This document shows, one piece after another, positions 26,493 through 37,219 of a stretch of DNA of 64,000 nucleotides (the stretch's first letter is position 1; every line of letters starts with the position of its first letter). The stretch lies in contig PGZE01000024.1 of the NCBI GenBank assembly GCA_002840015.1, forward strand, positions 1-64,000, in the 5' to 3' direction. Both the position numbers and the translations under genes were made by a program. Origin of the DNA: Gammaproteobacteria bacterium HGW-Gammaproteobacteria-2 (GTDB taxonomy: Bacteria > Pseudomonadota > Gammaproteobacteria > Xanthomonadales > Xanthomonadaceae). The notes under the pieces were generated by a model that did no database searches, was not told where the DNA came from, and saw only the letters and a program-made list of their open reading frames with translations.

Positions 26493-27266
26493 ATGACATT
26501 TCTTCGCAGCGTTTTCTTGCTTCTACTGTTTTCACCCGTCGTTTGGGCACAAGTGCCAGTAGCAACAAGCGTCCCGGACGGTTATGAAGCGCCGACACGC
26601 GAAGTTGCGGTCAAGGACCCGTGGGAAAACTACAACCGGGGCATGCACAAGTTCAACCGGGCCGTGGACGATAACTTCGCCAAGCCCATCGCCAAAGGCT
26701 ACAAGAAGATCACGCCGCAACCGATCCGCACCGGAATCAGCAACTTCTTCACCAATCTTTTTCAGCCGTTGAGCGCCGTGCATCTGCTGTTGCAGGGCCG
26801 CCCCGGCGCGGCCGGTGCCGCACTTGGCCGCTTTGCAATCAATGCCACACTGGGTATCGGCGGCCTGTTTGACCCCGCCACCGACGCCGGAATCCCGTTG
26901 CGTCGCGAGGACTTGGGGCAAACCTTTGCCGTTTGGGGCTGGGGTAATTCGCGTTACTTCGAACTGCCGTTTCTGGGGCCAAGCACGCTGCGCGATACTT
27001 TCGGCTTTGCCGGTGATTTTCAAGTATCGCCATTCAACTATGTCGAAAGGCCCGAGCGCTATTACGTATTCGGCCTGTACCTGATCGACTTGCGCGCCGG
27101 CGCACTGGCAGGTGAAAAACTGGTACGTGGTGGTGATGGCGACGATTACACCCTGATTCGCGATGCCTATATGCAAAACCGCGATTTCCAAATCCACGAC
27201 CGCACCGCGCGCGACCAGCTGCCCGACTATCTGCAAGAGGATGACAGCCTGGACGAGGACGAATAA
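26493..27266 (+). CDS. mlaA: MlaA/VacJ outer-membrane phospholipid-removal protein
   Basis: A 257-residue protein that takes misplaced phospholipids from the outer leaflet of the outer membrane and passes them to MlaC. Family hallmarks are DPWENYNRGMHKFNRAVD (about 42-59), FFTNLFQPLSAVHLLLQG, INATLGIGGLFDPAT and FELPFLGPSTLRD. The signal peptide ends at VVWA-QVP and there is no lipobox cysteine, so unlike E. coli MlaA it is probably cleaved by signal peptidase I. The acidic tail ends DEDE. It is the first gene of mlaA-F-E-D-C-B, with mlaF starting 3 nt after its stop, so all six proteins are likely made from one transcript. Confidence 0.9.
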   Translation: MTFLRSVFLLLLFSPVVWAQVPVATSVPDGYEAPTREVAVKDPWENYNRGMHKFNRAVDDNFAKPIAKGYKKITPQPIRTGISNFFTNLFQPLSAVHLLLQGRPGAAGAALGRFAINATLGIGGLFDPATDAGIPLRREDLGQTFAVWGWGNSRYFELPFLGPSTLRDTFGFAGDFQVSPFNYVERPERYYVFGLYLIDLRAGALAGEKLVRGGDGDDYTLIRDAYMQNRDFQIHDRTARDQLPDYLQEDDSLDEDE

Positions 27267-27269
27267 TCC

Positions 27270-28091
27270 ATGCGGTCAACGGACTCGAGCCATGGCGACG
27301 CGCCAATAGCAATCCACGACTGCTCGTTCGATGGTGTTCGCATCGAACGCGGTGGCAACGTCATTCTTGATGACATCAGCTTCGCGCTGCCCAAGGGCTC
27401 GGTTACCGCCATTCTCGGGCCCAGCGGCGCTGGCAAATCGACCTTGCTGCATGCCCTTACCGGCGAACTGCAACCAACCCGCGGCACCATCGAAATCCTG
27501 CAAAAACCCATGCCACGCAGCAATCGCGGGCTGATGGGCATGCGCCGTTGCATTGGTGTGCTATTGCAAGGCAACGGGCTGCTCTCTGACCTCACAGTGG
27601 GCGAAAACATCGCACTACCGCTGCGCGTACACACCAAGCTCAAGGATGTAATCATCCGGCGGGTGGTGGAACTCAAACTCAATGCGGTTGGCCTGCGCTC
27701 GGCGATAGACCTGTATCCGCGCGAGTTGTCCGGCGGCATGGCCCGGCGCGTGGCGCTGGCAAGGGCTCTGGCACTGGACCCGCCAGTGATGCTTTATGAC
27801 GAGCCATTGACCGGTCTCGATCCGATTGCTGTTGGTGTCATCGTTTCATTGATAGGCCGCCTCAACAAGACACTGGGCATCACCAGCATCGTGATTACCC
27901 ACCACATCCACGAATCGTTGTCGATCGCCGATCATGTGCTGGTGGTCGCCAATCGCGGCATCGCTTTTCAGGGTACGCCGGAGCAGTTGAAGGCATCCCG
28001 CGATCCGCTGCTGCAGCAGTTCCTGCGCGGCGAACCCGACGGCCCGATACCCTTCGATACCAAGCGGCAAGCCGTCTTGGCAGGGGCATGA
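27270..28091 (+). CDS. mlaF: Mla phospholipid transport ATPase
   Basis: A 273-residue ABC ATPase that powers the inner-membrane MlaFEDB complex in keeping outer-membrane lipid asymmetry. Walker A is GPSGAGKST (about 51-59), the Q-loop region GVLLQGNGLL, the signature LSGGMARR (about 152-159), and Walker B VMLYDEPLTGLDP, with the switch His in VITHHIHE. It starts 3 nt after mlaA and ends 1 nt before mlaE. Confidence 0.92.
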   Translation: MRSTDSSHGDAPIAIHDCSFDGVRIERGGNVILDDISFALPKGSVTAILGPSGAGKSTLLHALTGELQPTRGTIEILQKPMPRSNRGLMGMRRCIGVLLQGNGLLSDLTVGENIALPLRVHTKLKDVIIRRVVELKLNAVGLRSAIDLYPRELSGGMARRVALARALALDPPVMLYDEPLTGLDPIAVGVIVSLIGRLNKTLGITSIVITHHIHESLSIADHVLVVANRGIAFQGTPEQLKASRDPLLQQFLRGEPDGPIPFDTKRQAVLAGA

Positions 28092-28092
28092 C

Positions 28093-28836
28093 ATGAAAGA
28101 AGCCATCGCCTCAATTGGCAACACCGGCACATTCCTGTTCACCATCTTGTGTGCCAGCCGGCCACGGCGCGACTTTCTCCATGATCTGACCGCGCAGCTT
28201 TATTCTGTCGTGGTGCGCTCACTGCCGATCATCGCCGTGGGTGGCGCATTCGTCGGCATGGTGATGACCTTGCAGGGCTATCGCACGCTGTCCACCTACG
28301 GCGCTACCAACTCGGTCGGCACCCTGCTCGGCCTGTCCTTGTATCGTGAACTCGGCCCCGTGCTAACCGCGCTGCTGTTCATCGGCCGTGCCGGCTCATC
28401 GATGTCGGCCGAGCTGGGCCTGATGCGCGCTACCGACCAAATCGCGTCGTTGTCGTTGATGGCCATCGATCCGGTCGCAAAAACCGTGGTTCCACGATTC
28501 TGGGCAGCGATTATCGGCATGCCACTGCTTTGCGGGTTTTTTTGCAGTTTTGCCATCGTCGCCGGTTACCTGGAAGCGGTCTATGTGCTTGGCCTTGATC
28601 CGGGCTATTTCTGGTCGGCACTCAAATCCAGCGTCGATTTCATGGACGACTTCACCATTGCCTTCGTCAAATGTGGCGTGTTCGGATTGATCGGCGCATT
28701 GATGGCTACCTACACCGGCTTCCACGCCGAGCCAACCATCGAAGGCACTTCCATCGCCACAACCCGCGCCGTGGTCAATGGTTCGCTGTTGATGCTGGTA
28801 TTCAACTTCATTCTCTCCGCAACACTATTCAAGTAA
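28093..28836 (+). CDS. mlaE: Mla transport permease
   Basis: A 247-residue inner-membrane permease of the MlaE/TGD1 family. It has an interfacial N-terminal helix, about five membrane helices, and the conserved ELGPVLTALLFIGRAGSSMSAELG segment (about 94-117). EPTIEG near residue 215 is also typical. It forms the lipid path between the MlaD ring and MlaF. Confidence 0.92.
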   Translation: MKEAIASIGNTGTFLFTILCASRPRRDFLHDLTAQLYSVVVRSLPIIAVGGAFVGMVMTLQGYRTLSTYGATNSVGTLLGLSLYRELGPVLTALLFIGRAGSSMSAELGLMRATDQIASLSLMAIDPVAKTVVPRFWAAIIGMPLLCGFFCSFAIVAGYLEAVYVLGLDPGYFWSALKSSVDFMDDFTIAFVKCGVFGLIGALMATYTGFHAEPTIEGTSIATTRAVVNGSLLMLVFNFILSATLFK

Positions 28837-28846
28837 TGGGCATGCC

Positions 28847-29356
28847 ATGAGCACATCAAAACCTCGAGTCGATCTCGCCGTCGGCGTATTTCTGCTGCTC
28901 GCTTTCATCACGCTGATGGTACTGGCAATCTCATCCACCAACGGTCGCCTGCCCGTCATCGACGACGCCGGATACAAGGTGACAGCGCGCTTCAGCAACA
29001 TCAGCGAGTTGCGGGTACGCGCGCCGGTAAAAATCGGCGGCGTGCGGGTCGGCGAAATTGCTGATATCCAACTTGATCCGCAGACTTTCGAAGCGGTGGT
29101 AACACTGGCGTTGCGCCGCAGTGCCGGCGAGATACCAAGCGACAGCTCCGCTGGCGTGTTCACTGCCGGCCTGCTGGGTGATCGCTACATCGGGATCACA
29201 CCCGGCGGCGACCCCGAACCGCTGTCTGATGGTGATGAAATGCTGCTGACACAATCGGCCGTAGTGCTTGAAGAACTTATTTCCAAGTTCATCTTTGGCA
29301 GTACCGACGACAAGAAATCCGATTCGGATGATGCCTCCAAGGAGACAAGCCCGTGA
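28847..29356 (+). CDS. mlaD: Mla MCE-domain substrate-binding subunit
   Basis: A 169-residue membrane-anchored MCE protein. One helix (about 10-28) is followed by the MCE beta-barrel (about 43-120), with FSNISELRVRAPVKIGGVRVG and the hydrophobic pore loop TAGLLGDRYIGITPGG. The C-terminus is acidic and Ser-rich. Six copies form the ring that receives lipid from MlaC. Its TGA overlaps the GTG start of mlaC, indicating translational coupling. Confidence 0.92.
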   Translation: MSTSKPRVDLAVGVFLLLAFITLMVLAISSTNGRLPVIDDAGYKVTARFSNISELRVRAPVKIGGVRVGEIADIQLDPQTFEAVVTLALRRSAGEIPSDSSAGVFTAGLLGDRYIGITPGGDPEPLSDGDEMLLTQSAVVLEELISKFIFGSTDDKKSDSDDASKETSP

Positions 29357-29982
29357 GACTGATAACCACCGCATTCGCCACCCTGCTGACGCTGTTTGCG
29401 CCGCAGCTGCTTGCTGCGCCACAGGGCACCGCCTCGGATTTGATTGAATCGACTTCCGATCGAATCCTTTCCGAAATCAAGGTACGACGCGACGAGTTCA
29501 AGGCTGACGATACCGAATTGCAGCGTTTCGTTCGTACTGAGATGAACAAAGTCCTGGATCAGGGCTACACCGCGCGACTGGTGCTGGGCTTGCATTCGCG
29601 TACCGCCAGCGCAGAGCAGATCGACGCATTTGGCAAGGCATTGTCGGACAACCTCAATCGCCGCTACGCCAAGGCACTGCTTGAGATCGATGGCAACACC
29701 AAAGTCAAGGTGCTCGGTGAAACCGCACTACGCGGCGGCAAGATCATCAGGGCAAAGACCTCAGTGATCCGATCCTCGGGCGCACCGGTCGCCGTGGATT
29801 ACCTGTTTCGCGATGTCAACAATGAATGGCGCGCGTTTGATCTGATCGTCGAAGGCATTTCCTATGTGCAAACCTTCCGCAGCCAGTTCGACCCGCTGAT
29901 CCGTGAAAAGGGCCTGGACCAGGTCACCGAAGATCTGCGTGAAGGGCGAATCGAAGTCGACACTGAAACAAAGACCCAATGA
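29353..29982 (+). CDS. mlaC: periplasmic phospholipid carrier MlaC
   Basis: A 209-residue periplasmic shuttle (Tgt2/MlaC family) starting at GTG, coupled to mlaD by a 4-nt overlap. The signal peptide ends at LLAAPQG (about residue 20). The body contains DRILSEIK, LDQGYTARLVLG, VDYLFRDVNNEWRAFDLIVEGIS (about 152-174) and FRSQFDPLIRE, the usual MlaC signatures. It ferries phospholipid between MlaA and the MlaFEDB complex. Confidence 0.9.
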   Translation: MRLITTAFATLLTLFAPQLLAAPQGTASDLIESTSDRILSEIKVRRDEFKADDTELQRFVRTEMNKVLDQGYTARLVLGLHSRTASAEQIDAFGKALSDNLNRRYAKALLEIDGNTKVKVLGETALRGGKIIRAKTSVIRSSGAPVAVDYLFRDVNNEWRAFDLIVEGISYVQTFRSQFDPLIREKGLDQVTEDLREGRIEVDTETKTQ

Positions 29983-30266
29983 CCGCCACCATCGCGCTTG
30001 ACGGAAACACCTTGTCCTTGGCCGGCGCAATAACTGGCGCCACTGTCGCCGATCTGCATGCCGAACGGCTGGATCTGAGCGAGGTCACCCGCATTTCGCT
30101 GGAAAACGCCAGCGAAGTGGATACCGTTGGCGTTGCCTTGATCTCGCAATTGGTCGTTCGCACCACGTTTGACGGCAAACGCCCGAGCGTCATCGGCATG
30201 CCAAAGGGGCTGGATGAGCTCTGCCAGGCCTATCGGATTGCACCCGACTTCAGCGACTTCCCCTGA
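29979..30266 (+). CDS. mlaB: STAS-domain Mla subunit MlaB
   Basis: A 95-residue STAS protein, the small regulatory partner of MlaF. The core LDLSEVTRISLENASEVDTVGVALISQLV gives the beta-alpha-beta unit, with the position after the SEVDT turn corresponding to the STAS loop. It begins in a 4-nt overlap with mlaC (ATGA). It closes the operon; tRNA-Arg follows about 100 nt later. Confidence 0.82.
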   Translation: MTATIALDGNTLSLAGAITGATVADLHAERLDLSEVTRISLENASEVDTVGVALISQLVVRTTFDGKRPSVIGMPKGLDELCQAYRIAPDFSDFP

Positions 30267-30371
30267 ACCGCAGTTGGCCGTGGGTAGTGCGGGCCTTGCA
30301 ACCAGACATTGCCTTGGCATCCATTCGCCGGCGTTTCACGCAAGCCCTTTTTATTGCGATAATCCCCTTTT

Positions 30372-30448
30372 GGCCCCGTGGCACAACTGGATAGCGCGCA
30401 CCCCTCCTAAGGGTGAGGTTGTGGGTTCGAACCCCGCCGGGGCCACCA
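30372..30448 (+). tRNA. tRNA-Arg (CCT)
   Basis: A 77-nt tRNA. The acceptor stem is GGCCCCG/CGGGGCC, the anticodon stem ACCC/GGGT holds loop CTCCTAA with anticodon CCT (codon AGG), the T loop is GTTCGAACC, and CCA is encoded. GATAAT about 12 nt upstream is a likely -10 box. Confidence 0.95.
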
Positions 30449-30596
30449 AGCCACCCCACACTGCCGGTGTTTCGGACTGGCCGCGATACCGCTTCCGGCA
30501 GGCTCGTGCGGTTAGTCCATCAACATCAATACTCACATTGCCAATTTCAACACCGCTCTGAGCTGGTATTGCTCAGCGTCGCATTCTGGAGATCCC

Positions 30597-32132
30597 ATGA
30601 CCCATCCTGTCCTCACCGCACTCGGCCTCAATGCCGTCGAATCGGGCACCTATCTTGGCAACGACGAATGGTCCGCCACGACTGATGCCGGCGTCATCGA
30701 GACTTTCAGCCCTGCCAGTGGTGAGCTGCTTGCCAGCGTCAATGCATCCAGCGCCGCCGACTACGCGCAGATCATGGCGCGCGCACAGGCATCCGCCAAG
30801 GCATGGCGGATCACGCCGGCACCGCGCCGTGGCGAAGCCATTCGCCTGTGCGCGCAGGCGCTGCGCGACAACAAGGATGCGCTGGGCTCGCTGGTCGCGC
30901 TGGAAATGGGCAAGATCAAATCCGAGGGTGATGGCGAAGTACAGGAGATGATCGACATCGCTGATTTCGCCGTGGGCCTGTCGCGCCAGCTTTACGGCCT
31001 GACCATGCACTCCGAGCGTGCCGGCCACCGAATGTACGAACAGTGGCATCCGTTGGGCGTCATCGGCGTCATCAGCGCCTTCAATTTCCCGGTTGCGGTA
31101 TGGAGCTGGAACGCATTTCTGGCTGCCGTTTGCGGTGACATCACGATCTGGAAACCGTCGCCGAAAACACCGTTGTGCGCGATTGCCTCGATGAAAATCT
31201 GCAATGCCGCGTTGCGTGAGGCCGGCTTCCCCGATCTGTTCTTTCTGTTCAACGACGCTGGCACCGATCTGGCGCAGGCTTTTGTCGATGATCGCCGCAT
31301 CCCGCTAATCAGCTTTACCGGCTCGTGCGCCGTCGGCGCTCATGTGGGGCATCGCGTCGCGCAGCGTTTTGGCCGCTCGCTGCTGGAACTGGGTGGCAAC
31401 AATGCCGTGATCCTCGATGAAAGTGCCGATCTCAAACTGGCGATCCCGGCAATCGTGTTCGGTGCGGTAGGTACCGCTGGCCAGCGTTGCACCAGCACCC
31501 GCCGTCTGATTGTGCATCGCTCGCTGTTTGATGAGGTCAGCCAGACACTGGCTGCCGCCTACAAGCAACTCGCCGGCCGTATTGGCGATCCACTGCTCGA
31601 AGGTACCTTGATGGGGCCACTGATCGACGAGGATTCGGTGCAACGCTACAAGGCGGCCATCGCCGCCGCCAAGGAAGCGGGCGGTACCGTGCTGGCCGGC
31701 AATGGCACCTTGGTCGATCGCCCCGGGCATTTCGTGCTGCCAACCCTGATCAGTGGTGTCGACAACAGCCACACCGTGATCCAGACCGAAACCTTTGCGC
31801 CGATCCTTTACCTCATCCCGTTCGACACTCTGGACGAAGCCATCGACCTGCAAAACGCGGTTCCGCAAGGTTTGAGCTCGGCAATCTTCACCATGAACCT
31901 GCGCTCGGCCGAGCGCTTCCTCTCGGCGTCCGGCTCCGATTGCGGTATCGCCAACGTCAATATCGGCACCTCCGGCGCCGAGATTGGTGGCGCGTTTGGC
32001 GGCGAAAAGGAAACCGGCGGTGGCCGGGAATCGGGCTCGGATGCGTGGAAGGTGTATATGCGCCGGCAAACCAACACCATCAATTACTCTGAAGCCTTGC
32101 CGTTGGCGCAGGGCATCAAGTTCGACCTGTAA
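30597..32132 (+). CDS. amaB: antiquitin-type (ALDH7) aldehyde dehydrogenase
   Basis: A 511-residue NAD-dependent dehydrogenase of the ALDH7 group, which oxidises L-2-aminoadipate 6-semialdehyde in lysine breakdown. The catalytic Cys is in [13 protein letters not shown] (about 297-309) and the general base Glu in [10 protein letters not shown] (about 263-272). [20 protein letters not shown] and the C-terminal [12 protein letters not shown] are typical of ALDH7. GGAG lies 8 nt before the ATG. No other lysine-catabolism gene is adjacent, so the substrate is inferred from the family. Confidence 0.83.
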   Translation: MTHPVLTALGLNAVESGTYLGNDEWSATTDAGVIETFSPASGELLASVNASSAADYAQIMARAQASAKAWRITPAPRRGEAIRLCAQALRDNKDALGSLVALEMGKIKSEGDGEVQEMIDIADFAVGLSRQLYGLTMHSERAGHRMYEQWHPLGVIGVISAFNFPVAVWSWNAFLAAVCGDITIWKPSPKTPLCAIASMKICNAALREAGFPDLFFLFNDAGTDLAQAFVDDRRIPLISFTGSCAVGAHVGHRVAQRFGRSLLELGGNNAVILDESADLKLAIPAIVFGAVGTAGQRCTSTRRLIVHRSLFDEVSQTLAAAYKQLAGRIGDPLLEGTLMGPLIDEDSVQRYKAAIAAAKEAGGTVLAGNGTLVDRPGHFVLPTLISGVDNSHTVIQTETFAPILYLIPFDTLDEAIDLQNAVPQGLSSAIFTMNLRSAERFLSASGSDCGIANVNIGTSGAEIGGAFGGEKETGGGRESGSDAWKVYMRRQTNTINYSEALPLAQGIKFDL

Positions 32133-32161
32133 GCCTGCACCCGCGCACAAGGACCGTCACC

Positions 32162-32431
32162 ATGCGTACCCACACTCTGGCAATCATCAGCCTGATATTC
32201 GGTTTGATATCGTGGCTTGGTTTGCCCATGATCGGCGCTATCGTGGCAGTCATCACCGGCCACTTGGCACGCGCCGAAATCAACCGTTCCCCAGATCAAT
32301 TCGAGGGTGGCGGCATGGCACTGGCCGGCCTGATTCTGGGTTGGTTGAATATCGCCATCAGCCTATTGGCAATTGTGGCGATCTTCCTGTTCTTTGGCGG
32401 CATGGCGTTCTTACTGTCGCTGGCGCACTGA
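32162..32431 (+). CDS. DUF4190 small membrane protein
   Basis: An 89-residue protein with two membrane helices (about 6-30 and 50-85) around a short polar loop containing [10 protein letters not shown] and [13 protein letters not shown], the hallmark of DUF4190. Function is unknown. It lies 29 nt after the aldehyde dehydrogenase and 4 nt before pyrD, so it is within one transcript with both. Confidence 0.75.
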   Translation: MRTHTLAIISLIFGLISWLGLPMIGAIVAVITGHLARAEINRSPDQFEGGGMALAGLILGWLNIAISLLAIVAIFLFFGGMAFLLSLAH

Positions 32432-32435
32432 AGCC

Positions 32436-33470
32436 GTGTATTCGCTGCTACGGCCAGCATTGTTCTGCCTTGATCCTGAGCGTGCTCACCGGCAGACCAT
32501 GCGTCTGCTGGAGTTGGCCTACCACACCGGCATGTGCCGCCTGCTGTGGCCACAACCCAAACCGCTGGTCACCCGTGCATTCGGGTTGGCGTTTCCCAAT
32601 CCAGTCGGCCTTGCCGCCGGCCTGGACAAGAATGGCGAGCACATCGACGCCTTGTTTGCGCTGGGTTTTGGTTTCATCGAGATCGGCACTGTTACACCGC
32701 GCCCGCAAGCGGGCAATCCGAAGCCGCGTCTGTTCCGCATGCACCGACATGGCGCATTGATCAACCGCATGGGCTTCAACAATGCGGGCGTTGATGCACT
32801 GGTGCGCAATGTCGAGCGCAGCAAGCGACGCGGTATCCTCGGCATCAATATCGGCAAGAACAAGGACACCCCAAACGAAAACGCCGCCGATGATTACTTG
32901 CTGTGCATGCAGCGCGTCTACGGCCTGGCCGACTATCTGGTGGTGAATATTTCCTCGCCCAATACACAGGGCTTGCGTGAGTTGCAAAACGAGGACGCAT
33001 TACGCCAGTTGATCGGCACTCTGCGTGAGCAACAAGAACGCCTTGGCGTGATGCATGGCAAGCGCGTACCGATGTTGATCAAAATTGCACCCGATCTTGA
33101 CGAAGCGCAAATCGACAGCATTGCCCTGGTGTTGAATGAAGCGCATGTCGATGGCGTGATCGCAACCAACACCACCGTAGATCGCGCCATGGTGTTGAGC
33201 GATCCACAGGCACACGAATCGGGTGGAATGTCCGGGCAACCATTGTATGGCCGCTCAACACGGGTGCTGCGCCGCCTGCGCGCGCGCCTGGACGAACACA
33301 TCACCCTGATCGGCGTTGGCGGCGTGATGGGTGCCGCCGATGCCGCCGGCAAAGTGGCCGCAGGTGCTGCACTGATCCAACTCTATTCTGGATTGGTATA
33401 TTCGGGCCCAGCGCTGATCCGCGAAACCGTGGACGCAATTCGCCGCCGCCGAGAGGGTCCGTCGCGATGA
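32436..33470 (+). CDS. pyrD: dihydroorotate dehydrogenase (quinone), class 2
   Basis: A 344-residue FMN enzyme that oxidises dihydroorotate to orotate in pyrimidine synthesis, on the cytoplasmic face of the inner membrane. The GTG at 32436 ([18 protein letters not shown]) gives the usual membrane-binding N-terminus. FMN/substrate motifs are [37 protein letters not shown] with the class 2 catalytic Ser, IATNTT and GVGGV. The stop overlaps the murB start by 4 nt. Confidence 0.93.
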   Translation: MYSLLRPALFCLDPERAHRQTMRLLELAYHTGMCRLLWPQPKPLVTRAFGLAFPNPVGLAAGLDKNGEHIDALFALGFGFIEIGTVTPRPQAGNPKPRLFRMHRHGALINRMGFNNAGVDALVRNVERSKRRGILGINIGKNKDTPNENAADDYLLCMQRVYGLADYLVVNISSPNTQGLRELQNEDALRQLIGTLREQQERLGVMHGKRVPMLIKIAPDLDEAQIDSIALVLNEAHVDGVIATNTTVDRAMVLSDPQAHESGGMSGQPLYGRSTRVLRRLRARLDEHITLIGVGGVMGAADAAGKVAAGAALIQLYSGLVYSGPALIRETVDAIRRRREGPSR

Positions 33471-34519
33471 GCGGCTACCGGCTGCTCGAAAACGCATCTC
33501 TGGAAGGGCGCAACACATTTCGTGTTGCTGCACGCGCTTCCTTGCTGGCTGACGTCTACCACACCGATGCGCTGAGTGAACTGCTGGCCTACCCGGCCGT
33601 GCAACACGGACCATTGCTGCTGCTGGGCGCTGGCAGCAACATCGTGTTCGTTGATGAAGTGCCGGGCGTGATCCTCAGCCTGGCGATGCACGACATCCGC
33701 ATTCTGGTCGATCACGACCATCACGCCATCGTGCGCGCCGAAGCCGGGGTACTGTGGAACGATCTGGTGCATTGGACACTCGGCCATCGTCTGCTCGGTC
33801 TGGAAAACCTGGTGTTGATACCGGGTACGGTCGGCGCGGCGCCGATCCAGAATATCGGCGCCTATGGCGTGGAGGTTGGTGAGTTCATCGAAGTAGTCGA
33901 AGCTTTTGATAGGCAAACGCTGCGCGCTTGTCGCTTGAACCGCGCCGATTGTGCTTTCGGCTATCGCGACAGCCTGTTCAAGCGCGAGCCGGATCGCTGG
34001 ATCATCACCGCGGTCGAGTTTCATTTGCCACGCCAACGCGAGTTGATGATTGACTACGCCGGTGTACCGGAAGAACTGGCCGCAATGGGTGCCGATGTGC
34101 CGCGTGCAGCGCAGGTAGCCGAAGCCATTGCCCGATTGCGTAGCCGCAAGCTGCCCAACCCGGTGGTACTCGGCAATGCTGGCAGCTTTTTCAAGAACCC
34201 GGTGCTGGCCCTGAATGATGCCGAGGCTTTGGCCGATCAATGGCCGGGGCTGCCGGTGTTCGGCGCCAGTGACGATACCCTGCGCAAAGTGTCGGCTGCC
34301 TGGCTGATCGAGCAATGCGGATTGAGGGGTTATCGTTGCGGTGATGCCGCGGTTTCCGAGCAACACGCGCTGGTGCTGGTCAATCATGGTTGCGCCAGCG
34401 GCCGCCATGTATTGGCACTGGCCCAGCAGGTAGCATTGCGTGTATTTGAACATTTCGGCGTCGCACTTGAACCCGAACCACGCATTGTCGGCGCCACCTG
34501 GCAGCCTGTGACGGCATGA
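33467..34519 (+). CDS. murB: UDP-N-acetylenolpyruvoylglucosamine reductase
   Basis: A 350-residue flavoenzyme that reduces UDP-GlcNAc-enolpyruvate to UDP-MurNAc for peptidoglycan. NTFRVAARA begins the FAD domain; [28 protein letters not shown] and GYRDSLFK are family motifs. The proton donor Ser is in [10 protein letters not shown] (about 237-246). Length and the presence of the extra loop fit type I MurB. It overlaps pyrD and the EamA gene by 4 nt on each side. Confidence 0.94.
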   Translation: MSGYRLLENASLEGRNTFRVAARASLLADVYHTDALSELLAYPAVQHGPLLLLGAGSNIVFVDEVPGVILSLAMHDIRILVDHDHHAIVRAEAGVLWNDLVHWTLGHRLLGLENLVLIPGTVGAAPIQNIGAYGVEVGEFIEVVEAFDRQTLRACRLNRADCAFGYRDSLFKREPDRWIITAVEFHLPRQRELMIDYAGVPEELAAMGADVPRAAQVAEAIARLRSRKLPNPVVLGNAGSFFKNPVLALNDAEALADQWPGLPVFGASDDTLRKVSAAWLIEQCGLRGYRCGDAAVSEQHALVLVNHGCASGRHVLALAQQVALRVFEHFGVALEPEPRIVGATWQPVTA

Positions 34520-35445
34520 GCCCTGGCATTCCTGCCGATCGTGGCGATGAACTGCTTCAAGCAGTATCGATGATGGTGGTCAGTGCTGTACTTTTTGGCG
34601 CGATGGCAATCATCATCCGCCTCGCCTCGCATCAATTGCATCCGTTTCAGATTGCCTTCTTCCGCAACCTGTTCGGCCTGCTGTTCGCCCTGCCCTTGTT
34701 GCTTCGTCACGGCCCCGGCCTGCTGCGTACCAACAAGCTGTCGTTGTATTTCCTGCGCTGCTCGATCGGCATCGTATCGATGCTGGCCGGGTTCTGGGCC
34801 ATCGTCAATCTGCCATTGGCACAGGCCATTTCGCTGTCCTATTCCACGCCGCTGTTTGTCACCATCGGAGCGGTATTGGTGTTGGGTGAAGTGGTGCGCG
34901 CACGACGCTGGACCGCAGTTTTCATCGGTTTCATCGGGGTGATGCTCATCGTTCGTCCGGGCGCAGAAACCTTCACTGGCGGGAGCTTGGTGGCGCTGCT
35001 TGCCGCCGCCATGAGCGCATCAGTGGCGATCAGCATCAAGTTCCTGTCGCGCACCGAAAACCCGGATGCCATCGTGATCTACACCACCGCGATCTGGGTG
35101 CCGCTGTCATTGGTGCCGGCATTGTTTTACTGGCAGATGCCACAGGGCATCACCTGGCTGTGGATCGTATTGGCGGGCCTGTTTGGTACCAGCGGCCACT
35201 ACTTCTGGACGCGCGCGCTGCGCATCGGCGACGCATCGCTGTTGACGCCGATCAGCTTCGTGCAGTTGCCGGTCGTGGTCGTCGGCGGCTACCTCTTGTT
35301 CGGCGAAGTGATTAGTTGGTGGACCGCAATCGGCGCGCTGATCATCTTTGCATCCAACGCCTATATCGCTTATCGCGAAGCAAAATTGGCGCGGCTCACC
35401 ACCACCGACCCGCAAATCGGCACTGAAGCCAGCCTGCCGCGTTGA
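34516..35445 (+). CDS. EamA-family drug/metabolite transporter
   Basis: A 309-residue inner-membrane protein with ten predicted helices in two EamA repeats (about 14-145 and 155-290). Repeat marks are RNLFGLLFALPLL, QAISLSYSTPLFVTIGAVLVLGE and LLTPISFVQLPVVVVGGYLLFGE. The substrate is unknown. It begins in the murB stop codon (ATGA), so it is translated with murB; a link to cell-wall metabolites is conceivable only from position. Confidence 0.85.
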   Translation: MSPGIPADRGDELLQAVSMMVVSAVLFGAMAIIIRLASHQLHPFQIAFFRNLFGLLFALPLLLRHGPGLLRTNKLSLYFLRCSIGIVSMLAGFWAIVNLPLAQAISLSYSTPLFVTIGAVLVLGEVVRARRWTAVFIGFIGVMLIVRPGAETFTGGSLVALLAAAMSASVAISIKFLSRTENPDAIVIYTTAIWVPLSLVPALFYWQMPQGITWLWIVLAGLFGTSGHYFWTRALRIGDASLLTPISFVQLPVVVVGGYLLFGEVISWWTAIGALIIFASNAYIAYREAKLARLTTTDPQIGTEASLPR

Positions 35446-35494
35446 GCCACATCTTCCGAACCAATGCCTGGCGCGGCAACACCCCGGTGCGCGA

Positions 35495-37219
35495 TCAACC
35501 GGTTCGGAATGCGGAAACGGCCTGATCCAGGCTGCCCGCCTGCTGACGCATCTCCTGCGCCGCTGCGGCCGACGCAGCCGCCAGTGCGGCATTGCGCTCG
35601 GTGTTTTCGTCCATGCTCGCAAATCCGCTGTTGATTTGTTCGATGTCCCGTGCCTGCGACTGCGAGCCCTCGGTTATCTCGCTCACCACCATAGCCACTT
35701 CGCGAATCGTGGCGATGACCTCCTGAGTGGTCGCACCGGCCTGATCCACCCGTTTTCGTCCAGCCTCAACGTGCTGCCGCGAATTTTCAATCAACACACG
35801 CACCTCGCGCGATGCGGCCTTGGTGCGCTGCGACAACATGCGTACTTCAGTGGCCACCACGGCAAAACCGCGCCCTTGCTCACCTGCCTGCGCCGCTTCG
35901 ATAGCGGCATTGAGCGACAGTAAATTGGTCTGGAAAGCGATCTCATCGATAACCTGAATGATATCTGCCACCTGGGCAGAAGCTTTTTCGATATCGACCA
36001 TCGTTTGTGCCACCGCCAACACTTCCTCACCACCACGGTACGCCAGATCGGCTGCCTGTTCGGCCAGACGATCCGCGTTGCCGGCGTTATCGGCATTGGC
36101 AGCCACCACTACGGTCAAACGCTGGATCAAGGCAGTGAGCTGATGCAGGCGTTCAGCCTGCGTGTGCGCACGCTGTGACAACTGTTCACCACCTTCAGCC
36201 ACCTCGCCTGAAGCCTCGACGATTGCGCTGGCGCTATCGCGGACACGGTTCACCAACTCGGTCAGCGCCAAGTTCATTGCTGCTAAAGCATGCAGCAATT
36301 GCCCTGTTTCATCGTTGCCACGCGCGTCTATCGTGCTGCTCAAATCGCCATCAGCAACTCGCCGCGCCAATGCCACCGCCATGCCCAAAGGCCGCGTTAC
36401 CCCGCGAGTGATGTAGAACGAACATAACGACCCTGAAATCAGCGCGGCAAGGCCAGCCAGCATCAGCACCCAGCGGGTTCGGTTGTAATCGGCAGAAACC
36501 TGCTTGCCACGCGTTTCAACCTCCGCACGTTGATAGTCGATCAAGTCACCAATACCGTTGAGCAGCCGCTTGTTGGCGGGTGCCGTTTCTCGGTTCATCA
36601 ACGCAATGGCATCTTCAACGCGACCTGCTCGCAGCAAGTCTCCGGTCTGGTTCACTGACGTGATGAAATCTTCGCGTGATTTTTTGATCTTGCCCAGAAT
36701 TGCCTTGCCGCGGGTGCGAAAATAAAGATCTTCCAGTTCGGCGATAACCACGTCGATTTGCCGTTGTTGCGCCGCAATCGCCGAATCCAACTCGGCAATA
36801 TTCTGCGGGTCGGCGTTGATCAAACGCCGCAAATCGTTGGCGCTCACTGACTGTGCACGCGATTCAATCTCGCTGACCCGCAGCATCCGCTGCCATTCAA
36901 TGCCAACGACCTGACTGACTGTTGCATCCATGCCAGCCATACGGCTCAACGCGAGGAACAAGATCACCATCGACCACAACAACACCAGCGCAAACCCCAG
37001 GCCCAGGCGAGCACCAACTTGCCAATGCGCAATGGCGAGCACACCAGCCTTGCTGCGCTGAAGCACTGGAACAAATCTTGTCGATACAGCGCCAAATGTT
37101 GCAGCTGTTTTTTTGGCTGCGTTGAGGATGGTTGTGCGCCACGTTGCAGTGCTTGAACGTTGCTTCATGGCGCGCTCTCGCACCCGATCGCTTAGTGTTT
37201 TGCGCGCTGACTCAGTCAT
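35495..37219 (-). CDS. methyl-accepting chemotaxis protein
   Basis: A 574-residue receptor. After an unusually long 65-residue cytoplasmic N-terminus comes TM1 (about 72-93), a periplasmic four-helix-bundle-type sensor (about 95-250), TM2 (about 252-272), HAMP (about 273-325) and the signalling domain. The hairpin tip is [39 protein letters not shown] (about 433-471). There is no C-terminal NWETF-type pentapeptide. GGGAGG lies 6 nt before the ATG. The ligand is unknown. It is convergent with the EamA gene. Confidence 0.9.
   Translation of the reverse strand: MTESARKTLSDRVRERAMKQRSSTATWRTTILNAAKKTAATFGAVSTRFVPVLQRSKAGVLAIAHWQVGARLGLGFALVLLWSMVILFLALSRMAGMDATVSQVVGIEWQRMLRVSEIESRAQSVSANDLRRLINADPQNIAELDSAIAAQQRQIDVVIAELEDLYFRTRGKAILGKIKKSREDFITSVNQTGDLLRAGRVEDAIALMNRETAPANKRLLNGIGDLIDYQRAEVETRGKQVSADYNRTRWVLMLAGLAALISGSLCSFYITRGVTRPLGMAVALARRVADGDLSSTIDARGNDETGQLLHALAAMNLALTELVNRVRDSASAIVEASGEVAEGGEQLSQRAHTQAERLHQLTALIQRLTVVVAANADNAGNADRLAEQAADLAYRGGEEVLAVAQTMVDIEKASAQVADIIQVIDEIAFQTNLLSLNAAIEAAQAGEQGRGFAVVATEVRMLSQRTKAASREVRVLIENSRQHVEAGRKRVDQAGATTQEVIATIREVAMVVSEITEGSQSQARDIEQINSGFASMDENTERNAALAAASAAAAQEMRQQAGSLDQAVSAFRTG

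Noticed and set aside
30372-30448. tRNA-Arg as an integration site for a mobile island
   Set aside because: No duplicated tRNA 3' end and no integrase follow; the downstream genes (amaB, pyrD, murB) are core genes.
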